Positions 12,601 through 24,600 of a stretch of 64,000 nucleotides of DNA are shown piece after piece. The stretch covers positions 13,041,826 through 13,105,825 of the forward strand of contig NC_051140.1 of assembly GCF_014839805.1 (NCBI RefSeq), written 5' to 3'. The stretch is from Manduca sexta (lineage: Eukaryota; Arthropoda; Insecta; Lepidoptera; Sphingidae). The notes under the pieces are model-generated. The model made no database searches. It was not told the DNA's origin and saw only the letters and a program-made list of their open reading frames with translations. Position 1 is the stretch's first letter. Every line of letters begins with the position of its first letter. A program made the position numbers and the translations under genes.

Positions 12601-15600
12601 GAATTATTCGTGGAGGTCTAGGGAAGGTTTAAAAGGTGAGAAAAATTCGAATAATTGCCGGGAAAATCCTCAAAACAGGATTTTTCTATTTCCCATACAA
12701 ACGTTTTCTAACTAATACGTAGAGTCAATTTGAGCTTTATTGCTATTGTATAAAGTTCACTGTTGTCTAAGCAATGTAGGTGTGTTCCTAACATCAAAGC
12801 AGTGTGCGTTGGAGCACAGAATATAATAATGTAATGTCGCGTTCTGAAACTCAACAAAAGTGATATCGCGGACCCGACTAAATTGAACAGTCACAAAATT
12901 TAATATATCATTAGTTATTTGGTTGGCTTCACGATATTATTTCTTTTGTTTTACTTTAAAATGCATGTTTTCGTTATGGACAATTTTTGAGCTACTTTTG
13001 CATATCTATACTTATAATAAATCTGTAGAGAGGTCAATTCTGTACATGAAATATATTTCCAAAATAACTGGGGGTGATTAGGGATCGATACTGATGCCAA
13101 AAATGCAATTAGTAAAATTTTTGTCTGTCTGTCTGTATAACCGTTATAGAAACAAAAACTACTCGACGGATTTTAACTTAACTTGGTACAATTATTTTTC
13201 ATACTCCTGAGCTGGTTATAGTATACTTTTCATCACGCTACAATTAATAGGAGCATAGCAGTGATGGAAAATGTTGGGAAAACGGGAGAAGTTACTCCAT
13301 TTTTTAAGCTTCCGTCATTTCGTGTGCAACCTTAATGGTTAAAAGTTCCTTCGATTTCACCAGGATCCCATCATCAGACCCCTGACCGGACAATCGGACC
13401 ACCTGCATACCACCATAAATTAAAAAAACATCCCGACAAATTGAGCACCTTCTCCATTTTTGAAACCCGAAATCCACGCGGGCGAAGCTGCGGGCAGAAG
13501 CTAGTCGACCTATATATTTACGCAGTCAAAAAGTCACAACATTTAGTAAGCCTGTAATGAATTTGTTAGCGAGTTTACTTTGTTAAGTTTTTTTTATTGA
13601 AATATTGAGTTCAGTTTTGTTTGCGGCTTCTTCCGCGGCCTATTTTGTGGTTTCCGGTAACTCAATAACAAATTTCTCTAAGTCTCAAAATTCTACGGTA
13701 GTATTAAGCGAAAGTTGTACTATAAAACTTCTATTAATATAATAAATTGAAATAATTTATTCAACTTCATAACTTTTTTGTAAGATTTTGCTTAAGGCCT
13801 ACGTTATGTAACTATGCACTAAGTGTCATTATAAATTGTGATATGGTAACTTATTAGTATGTATTAATATGAGGATTTCATTAAAGTTCTGTAATTTATT
13901 ATTTTTAAAGCCCGAACGGCCTGCTACCCAGAATCAAGATCAGGATCTTTGTCATAAATAAAAAGTTTAACATCTAACAAACACACCTGTCTTAATAATA
14001 AATTCATTATTACAATTTACTTACACAGTTTAAAACTATTAAATATATCCTTTTTATTATTTCGTCACTGGCTATGATTTTAAAAAGTTGCTTCCATTCA
14101 TCTATACCACAGTTTCTCAACCTGATTTTGCTCACTGCCCACTTTGAGAATATGTTTTTTTCTAGATTCCACCATGTTTTTCGTACACGTGACAAAAAAA
14201 AAGATTAAAATACCTACAATAATAAAAATTAAACGATATAAAGTTGTACTTTGCTCTATCGCGTTATTAGCAAGCATTTTGTCCTTTTTTAACTATATTT
14301 TTGTAATCTGCCCACGATCTTTCTGCGCTATCTCAATGCTACTAAATTTCTCTGGGTCTTCCTTACTCCCCTCCCTTCCACCATAGCCTCGAACGTCCAC
14401 AAGGATGCGTCACCTCCCTCGTTGAGAACTATAAATTTTATAATAGTACGTCATCTCCCGGTTATAGGAAATTGCAGCCAGCGTAATTACCTGCAATTGT
14501 GAGACAGAGGTTGCGCTGATGCGGGAATTCTTGATTTCCAAATCACGGCAGTTTTTCAACGTCTATCTTACTCATACTTATATTAAAATTGCGAAACTAC
14601 GTTTTATATTGTACGTTTGTTAAAATTTAGAAGTAAACACAAAAATAGGTGAACGTGTTTGGATGAAATTTGCCATACAATGACTGTAAACATATATACG
14701 CTACTTTTCCCCCAGTAAAATTCAAAGTGCGACTTTTCATTCCAGAAAAAGTTTCTCATGCCCACCGTCGTGTATCAACCAAGTAATAAGAAAGTAAACA
14801 ATATTTTGTATTCATAAAATTGCTATGAAACTGAGAATAACGGTCTCATTTACGTTGATTGAAAAACTGTTAGTACTTTTAGGACTAAAAATCTGTGTTC
14901 CTGCGCAACCGAAGTAAGAAAGTTGTTTCAACTCTTGCTGCATATACTGCCGACTTCTGAAACTTTATAAAAACTAGTGGTCGTCCATTTGTCGAAATTG
15001 GACCGACGTATTTAGTATATTTGTAACAAATATTATATATAAAGGACTTTGTTCTGTGCTCATACAAAATTCGCCTCGGAACCAACAGTAATGGAAAAGT
15101 GTTTGTAATATTTAGAATCATTAATAAATTCTCATAACATTTTATTTATAAAACGGATAAGCTGGGATTATTTTTCACTTCTCTATATGAACTTTAATTA
15201 TTCAAAATCCCAATCTCTCCGTGTGCGTAAAAAGGGATACAAGGTTTTATCTTCTCGTATACTGACTTACTACATACACTATAGATGGGTATATATACCA
15301 TACATATATACTATATGTACCATTAGATACTAAGCTATAAAACTATTTCTTTCCTTTTCTATTTAATTTTTACGGCCTATTTTACATTTTAGGCAAATGA
15401 ACAAGTGACCTACTGATATTAATACGGGTTGCAGATCAAAAAATACCTAGTCTAATTTATCTCGCAGAGAGTGATCGCTGAGTTATTCTTGTATACTTGT
15501 GTGCAGACCGCAAACCATGTATATTAATATATTATGTACTATGTGTAATACCCTGCTATGCTAGATAAATTAATCTAACGTAGCTTGGTTACGGTCTATA

Positions 15601-18600
15601 ACCGGAGTCAATGATCTCCATCACCCTCTAACACTAACATCGAGCTATAATTTAAGCACATTCGTTTTTTCATTTTAGTGAAATAATGGTACTACACAGA
15701 GTCGACCTATTTATATCGACAGCGTGATTTTTCATCTTGCACACAGTTTAGTTGATTTGAAAACTTATCTTGATATCAGAAAATCTAAAATGCTTAAAGT
15801 TAGTGTGATAGAAAATTAAAATAATCGAATTAATGAACTTTAATGAAACTTATGGCCTATTTATTATTTTAAAGTTTTTATGAAGTTATTTCATCAACTT
15901 CGTTACAAATTCATAAAGTTATAAATAAATGTTAATTAAATAATCTATTCAATAAACAAATCGTCAAGGGTGGTTTTTTACGTTTGTTGGTACTTTTTCT
16001 TACAATTAACACGGACATTTATTGAGAAATATGTCATTAAGTCTCATTATGGCCAGTGATGCCTCTTCAAACCGGAACGTAATAGTGCTAGATTACACCG
16101 TACATGAAGTAGACATTGCAGTGGTGTCCAATACTCACCCAGCCAATTTCTAACACACGAGAGCTTCCCCCCTGTAGTTTATGTAACATTCTACAAATTT
16201 AATGTTGCAAACCTCGATTATCTTTTAAGATACTATCTGAAAAGCAGGCGACGGATTCAGCCGCAGCATGAAGTTTAGTGCTGAACTAACGAAAAACCGC
16301 GCGCGGGTATTACTACGGATTAGTGGTGAATCGTCGACACAACGAGACGAGTTATCGTTGGAATTAAAGTTGAAAACTTTTTAATTTTGAGCATATTACA
16401 TCTTTCACACTGCAGTCTGCTTTTAATGTAATAAAAACAATTTGTGTCCTTTATTGTAATCAAACTTGTTATCTTATTACAAAAGTTTGTAATATTTTCG
16501 GATATTTACATGTCTGGATATTTGTTAGAAAACATCTGGTCATATTTCGATAAAATTTAGCACACAAATAGAACATGGCTTGGATTAACTCATAGGATAA
16601 TTTTATCCCGGTAAATTACTCATTTGGGAAATGGATTTTTTAACCCGATTTTTCAAATAAATGGCACTGGCGTTAAATAAGATCGCTATGAATTTCTACA
16701 ATGTTTTAGGAACATTTGTAGCAGATAAGTTTTTATTTGCGGGCGGAGCCGCGAGCTACAACTAGTGAACCATAAAATGTTACCGCTATTCCTGACATGT
16801 GCAATAATAGTTACTATTGAACTGTAAAATAGTTTATCTAAAGTTTAAAAAGCAAATTGATTACGGATAATTAAATATTGTTCGTATAAAATTTCAATAT
16901 AAGTAAAGTTTAAAATTCTGCAGCAGTTCTCCGCCGTCTTGTCTGAGCTCAAATTCGTTTTCAGAAACTTTGACACAAGGGCGAAGAAAGTTTGCAAATT
17001 TCTATTTTTTGTGGTTGTTTTGTGTGCCTTCCTTTTTTATTCCTTTTTTAATTACTTCAACATATCTTTTGTCGTAACTCTGTTACAGTTACGTTTTGCC
17101 TTAAAAATATTGCTGACTTAATCTCTCTCTCAGGAGCCAACCCAATGGAAGTTATTATAGAAAAATACCTCTAGAATTTTGTCGCCTGACATAAAGAACG
17201 GACCAAGTGTCTCCGTGTTTAACGCGCCTATAATATGTAGGACGTTCTGCTAAAATATACTATATTAAAATGCGAGAAAACGGCGAAAGCAAAAAGACGC
17301 CAAAGTATGAGATAAAATGGTGTAAAAATTAATTCAATATAAGTCCAAAACTTTCCGGAACGTAGATTACAGGGGATTTAAATAAAGGCTTTGCAAAATC
17401 CCACTAAATCCGTCCAAACATAATTATGATATTTTCACGCGTATTAATTTTTTTCACTTTTTATGTGCTGTTGTTTTTAATTCAATTTTATTAATGAGCA
17501 CATTGCGACGGCAGATTATAACTAACTAGCTTTTGCCCCCGGCTTCACGTCCTAATAGAGTTTTTCGGGATAAAAGTCGCGCTATACATTTTCTCGGGGA
17601 TAGATAGCTTATATCCTACCCACGGTTTCAAACTAGCTTCATGCCAAATTTCATCTAAATCCATAACGTAGTTTTTGAGTTTATCGCGTTCAGACAGACA
17701 GACAGATGCTGCAGGGTACTTTGTTTTATAATATTATTCAAGTATAATAACTGTCTATATTTTAACCAATTTGAAAGACGAAGAATTCTGTTATATATGA
17801 TTATTATGAAACTTTAACCCTTTATTCAGCGCATGCAATGAAAATTTTCGAAAGGAAAGAGAACCCCTTTGGCACAACATATTTCATTTTTTTTTTCTTT
17901 ATTGATATAGATATTTCTCAAACAAAGATAAGTTAAAATCAATTATACACTTTTCTGTTCTCTTGGGGAAAATTACTTTTGTTTTGTACCTTTAGCTTAT
18001 GGTTACATATCATACATAACCTAGGCCATTTAAGAACATTAAGTCTTAGAATATGTATACACGTGTAAATCCAGAAAATAACATAACTCCATCGAACTTT
18101 ATTAATAAAATTAAACAACACAAATTTCAAGCTACTTTTGTCTTGCTTTTATATAATATTGTATCTTGTGTGTAAACTTTAACAATTATTACAAATATTC
18201 CATAATATAAATTTCTCCCTTTCGTCGGTATTCAGACGTGGATGGGTAAATATGCACTAGTGAAATCGGATTTGCGACGAACATCGTACTGAGGATTCCG
18301 TACAAACTTCCTTTTTTTATTAAAGTGCATAAAAAAATTAAGTTTACGCGAATGTTAGACATTAAAATAAAATTCTTTTTTCGGATTTATCGCAGTTTTT
18401 TACATTATAATATTTTTTTTTTTTTTAAGTACATATTTATGGTTTTCAGATATTTTCTTTCACATTTGCTGTAAGACATTACTTCTTCAAATCGTTAACA
18501 ATCATGATTTTAATTCACTGGGAAGTACACTCTAGGTTTTTATTTATTTGTGAAATCGCAAAATATGCGTCATAAACACTCATAGTATCTTATGATCTGC

Positions 18601-21600
18601 ATTTATTTTTGAGTTTGATTTTTTTCAATGTAGGAGGAGACCGTGTACCTGAATATTTGAATTAAATTTCTACTTAACACTTCTACACGCTCCTAAGAAA
18701 TAGTTTTGGACCCGACAGAAAGACGGGTTAAGGGTTACAGTCATATAGAACCATTGAATTACGAGTATATAAAAATATTATTTGTAAAAATACGTACTAA
18801 TTATTTTTGCGATTTGTTGGTATTAATCTAGGACATATTTTTTTTAAAAACTTTCATAAAAACGCAGTGCTGACGCATTCTGGAAACTATAATGCCTATA
18901 TTAACATACTAGAGCAATTACTTTGGGCGCAATGTCTTTTTTTGTTCTACTGAAGTAGGTAGATTCTGCCAATAGTAGGTAACTTTTTAAAACCGGCAAA
19001 TTATATTCCATATTTCCTTACTTTTACGGGTATACGTAGACAATATTGTGTTTTAAAGTGATTCGTTTGAAATAATCTTTAATCTGTCATTCTTCTACAT
19101 AATATAAACACACTCTTCTATTTCTTTTTATAATAATTATGACCATTATTTCTACCTTCCCAAATATAAAATCGAAGCAATAGTTCAAGCATATCAAAAT
19201 CGCATTTAACTTAGTTTACTACAAGCCACATGCATGAGGTAAACTCTCTCTAGTTACGTCCGGCCGAAAGCAAATCCTATTAGAAAATAAACGTAGTGAA
19301 TAATGCTCAGTGCTATTGAATAGTATTTCAGACTGCAGAAACACAATGCACTCTAGACGCCTGCGAAGTGTTCGAAATATTAACTCAAAGTCACAACAAG
19401 GCTATGCCACCGTCAAATTCGAGCCCTTGCACCGCAGACATACATTGGCGTCAACTGGATAGACGACTTAGAGCTATTGAACAGCCAGGTAAATCTATAC
19501 ACGAGTGAATTTTATACATAATAATATCAGCTGCCCACTGTTAGGCACGAGCCTCTTCTGCTACTGAGAGGGATTAGGCCTTAGTCCACCACGCTGGCCT
19601 AGTGCGGATTGGTAGACTTCACACACCTTCGAAATTCCTATAGAGAAGTTATCAGGTTTGCAGGTTTCCTCGCGATGTTCTCCTTCACCGTTAAAGCAAG
19701 CGTTAATTCACAAAGAATACACACATAATTTTAGAAAAGTCAGAGGTGTGTGCCCTTGGCTTTTGAAACTGCGGATATTCGTCTCGACAGTCCGTTCTAC
19801 AACCAACTAGACTATCGCCGCATATAAGTGAGTGTGTTTTAATTTTCCAAAATCATGGCAAATGTGGACACGATATATTATTATTATGTTGAGAGAATTA
19901 ATTTTATTCAATTATCCCTAAGTTATTTCATGTCAAAACATTCCAAACTGGAAATAAGCGTATGTACAGATTAATAGGATGCAAATTATATTTTATAAAT
20001 AAGTGAATCGCGAAGATGTCATGAAATAATTTATCAATGTGCGTGTTTGACCAACTATACGCCGTATTTTTTTAGATATTTCCGATTTCATATATCCTTT
20101 TTTTATTTCATCAATCTGTTCAGTAAATGCTACTTATAGACAAGATTTTTTGGTTATTTAAAACTACTCGTATATATATAAACCTAAGGAGATTGCATGT
20201 GCAATTTTAGGAACTACTCCTCTCGCTCTCGAATCGCAAGTAGAACCTAAAATAAACTACTAAACATTTAAATCTATACAAGCTGAAATAACTCGAGGCA
20301 TCTGTACCGCAATAGGCTTCTGGGAGGCTCTATTATTAGCTAGGTAATGTAAAATTTCTGCAGTGTTAGCGTAATCATTTTAATACATGGAAAAATAGAA
20401 CTGTTAATGATGGTTGATGGCTAAAGCGTTGGGGAAAAAATTAATTTAATTACAATAGTTATTATATCACATTTAAAATATTCTAATGAACATAATTAGA
20501 AAGTTTTCAAAACATAGTTTGTAGAACACTTATGTTGTGTATATAGTATGATGTCATATTATTTCCTATATTTAATTCCAGCATGGACAATAAGCTTTAG
20601 TCAATCTCGCTGGCGGCAATGTGCGAAGAGTCCATGCCGATGCGACGCGACGCGCCGGTCACTTAACTGCTGGAGGGCTGGCTTAACATCTCTTACTACC
20701 GACCTCGTCGTTCCTGCCGATCTACTGACTATGTAAGCACTTACTATACGTTACCTATACATATAATATAAGAGCAAAATCCGTTGTGTCTTTGTATTGA
20801 ACGAAAAGTAATAAAATAGGGAATTACTAAAGAAGTAATAGAACACAAACCAGTGATTTTTAGAATTCTTTTCTGTTTGTTAGAGCACATTCGAAACTAT
20901 AATGATTACTTATATTTTCGCGAATATTGGAAACTAATGAACACCTCATTTGTGAGGTGGAAGCGCAGGTACCGAGATTTGAAAATATAGGTTACCGGGA
21001 TAAATTATAATGTAACGGGCAATTTAATTCATACCTATGGAATATTACATTCGGCTAAAAACACACCTATGTATTTTTTATTGTATTGCCAAGTGCTTTG
21101 CTATAAATTATATATGTACACTTGCTATTTGACATATAAAGGAGTCGATTAAAAGTAAAATATGTAAAACATGGAATTAGGTACTACGTGTACCACGCAA
21201 TAAAATCTTAAAACGTTGCGAGTATAAATTAACAGTCACGTGATAGTCTTCTGTTTTTTATAATAATAGTATCAAATCAAATACTTAGGGATATAAAGTG
21301 TTTTGTTTTATTATAACATGACCGATGCAAGAGAACTACTACTACTACTACTGCTACTACTGGACCTCTGGCAATACATAATATCTGACAATAATATCAT
21401 TCATTGCCAGAGGTCCAGTAGTTACTACATCAGAAAATGACATTTAATTTAAATCTGTAACTTTCCTGTCGACTCTGGCTATTTTAAATATTAACAAACT
21501 TTAGAAAACTTCTGTGACAACGTATAACAATAGAAAAAGGTATTCTTTTAAAGAAAAATATTTACAAAAGCGATGTCTTTAGAAAGACCTCTTATAAATG

Positions 21601-24600
21601 TAGCTTACTCGAAAATAGGTTTATCAACCTATTCATCCTACTTATGAAATAATTGAGGTGATCATTAATTTCATAAAGTTAATACAGCCAGTTTAGAATT
21701 CTAAAACAAAAGGGTAATCCTAAATACAATAAAAACAAAGTACTACATCATATAAAATAAAATTTTAAAGCGGAAAAATAATAAATACCTATGTAAGTAT
21801 GTGTGTATGTAAGTCTATACTTATTAACAATATCTCAGAAAAAAAAATGTTATATTGTAATAACATAACGATTCATGCTTGAAAATGGTTAAAGCCTCCG
21901 CCAAGTTGAGAGTTGAACAAGCTTAATAGAACCGACGTTATTAGTTACAGGAGGAAAACCAATCCCATCGCGTTTTGAAGGCTAGCAGCGGACATGTGTA
22001 TTTAAGCCATGATCTCTGTATCTTTTTCTAAGTAAACATTACATGTTCTAACGGGCATCAGTTCCGTAACTATTTTTTTTTTGTTTTCGCGGAGAAAGTG
22101 CCTTGTGACTACCGCCCAGCCTTCGTGGGGGACGACTGAGCGGTTATGTTGGGGTCACCGTGCCTTACGACCCGGCGTTGCGCCGTTCGAATTTGATGTT
22201 GACTTTCGGGCGACCGCCGAGACGAGTCCCTAACCTATTTACAACGCACGGCATACCAACTAAAACTCCGCGATGGCCCTCTTCGGCGTCAATCACAGCA
22301 TGAGACCTACCTTCCACGCTACCGTCCATCCCGGGGGCACCAAAATGTGCGAAATGATCAGTTCCGTAACCTTGTGCCAAGTTCAAACAACCAACCAGCT
22401 TAACTCCGTCCCACGGAACGTAGTCCCAAGCGCCCACCATCTTCTTGGGCCAAGATATTATTACAAATAGATTCTACAAATGATCGTTATCAGCCAAATA
22501 TACTCAACTGCTGAACATGGAACAACGAATCAATCAATCCAAAATTATCCATTCAATCGTACATCAATCATTTTATGAAGATGGAGCTGGTGCCAGATTG
22601 AACATGTATTGTCGTCTATCGTAATCCATTTAATTATTTTTTTCTCCCTTCTACGTGTTTTTATACATATTCAGTACGTATCCAATAAACGTACGGGCAG
22701 AAGTAGTTTGTCACCTTATATACTTAGTCTCCCACCTCCGGTTCAGCTGTTTTTATTTATTGCAGTGTCTTGGCACTTTGTACACGCTACGCGTTTTAAT
22801 TCCCTAGTTTATTTTGAGGATAAAATATATTTGTGAATATTATTTGTGAAGTTAGAGCAGTGTAAAATTAAATCGTGAGAGGAGTGTTGAATAATTTGAT
22901 TATCTCAAATGGATATGATACCGTGGTAATATTAAAATCGTACCCTCCTTAGGTCTGTATTGCATTCTATATAAAACCACTTATAATGCAATATATCTGT
23001 ATCTATACTGGCATAAATATAGCAATATTTTTGTTTTCCAATCCAATATCACAATATAGGTTTCTCAGTAATAAGTGTAAAACTAAGCAAAAGATTCCGT
23101 AAGAATTCTTTTCCAGCGAAATCCCGTCATTTTATTTGTAGTACAAATGCGCTTTACAAAGCAGCGCCATCTAGAATAAGTTTCTACGTAGAAAGCGAAT
23201 CACTGTTTGAAATTTTCAGCGATCTGGGCACTAACAAATTGAGGACATTGCATAAGACTACGTTCAAGGGCATGCGCTCGCTCGCCGAGCTGGACATGTT
23301 TGACAACCACGTTGAATATCTCCCAGCTGGAATATTCGACTCACTTATTAATTTGAGAATACTGTAAGTAGTTACCAAGCGGATATACTTATATTTACAC
23401 TGGTATTCTAAACTTCACTATTTGAAATAGTTTTTACGAAGTATTGTCATGATTTTTCTGTTTCAATTGTTTTTTTTTTTTGTTTTTCTTAATACATAAA
23501 TTGTCTATATAATTTGAGAGAATAAATTTATTTAGATAAACGCAAAAAAAAAGCTGAGACAGAAAATTACGTAAAAATATTTAGTAAAACCCATAACTTT
23601 GAGTACTTATATTTTTTTGAGATATACTCCAGCAGTCTAGGATAAAAGTTTCATTAAATTCTACTGATAGTTTTTTCTCTTAATAATGAACTATAAATCC
23701 GATATGTGGTGTATCAGATATCGGATTATGGGTTACCTACTAATTTATGGGTTGAAAGTCAATAGTTTCTTTAATTGACTATACGCATAATAACGATAAT
23801 GTACGCATGACGATATTAAATCACTAGTTTGTTTTTTATTATAAAAGGCGCCTGAGTAAATAGAGTTGGGTGAAATTACAAATTTCCGAACTAGTTATAT
23901 CCTAAACATTTTCTAGACATTTTAGGAGATCTTGTTAGTCGTGAAAATAATTACGGATATACTGGGTGTGTGTTATCAAAATATGATCCGAATATCTCCA
24001 ATGTGTGCTGTGATTTTCCACTTAAGACTTAGTGCTTACGTATAAAAAGTTAAAATTATTCTATTTTAATAACAAAAAACATTGTTGATTCAATCTAATT
24101 GGCGCCCTAAAAATTGTTATATTTTGTCAATTATAGCACTCAAGTCCTAATTTAAAATTCCAAACAACTAATAATCACTTACTTATACAACTTTTATCGC
24201 AGGCGACTACAAAGAAATTACCTGGAAGAAATTGATAGCGGAGCGTTCAGTACAACGAAGAAACTTTTTCACGTCGACTTGTCGAATAATTATTTATACA
24301 CTCTGCCAGAAAGGTTGTTCGCAAACAACTCTTATTTGGAGACTATTGACGTATCCAACAATCACGTTATGTATGTTCCATCAGACAGCTTCATAGGATT
24401 GGATTCATTGCAAATATTGGATCTATCTAGAAATAAAATACAAAGAATTGAAAATGGGACGTTTTCATTGAAAACACTCCAAATATTAAAGTTATCCGAC
24501 AATCAAATACGTAACATAAGCGAGAACGCTTTCGAGGACTTAGTTTCTATGGAAACATTATTATTTGATCATAACAAGTTACAACACATTCCGCCTCACC

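Larger units (their letters stand above)
6682..20581 (+). other. LRR gene intron 1 (13.9 kb), repeat-rich
   Basis: Donor gtaggt at 6682, acceptor taattccag ending at 20581. It holds Helitrons, SINE copies and other dispersed repeats listed separately. Between them (for example 7520-8685, 9065-10060, 10330-11780, 13510-16550, 19825-20540) I see only AT-rich sequence with no supportable gene. An intron this long before a signal-peptide exon often contains regulatory elements, but none can be recognised by eye. Confidence 0.65.

Noticed and set aside
22165..22440. 91-codon minus-strand frame as a gene
   Set aside because: Lies inside an intron of the opposite strand, has no recognisable domain and sits in a composition outlier that is probably a repeat.
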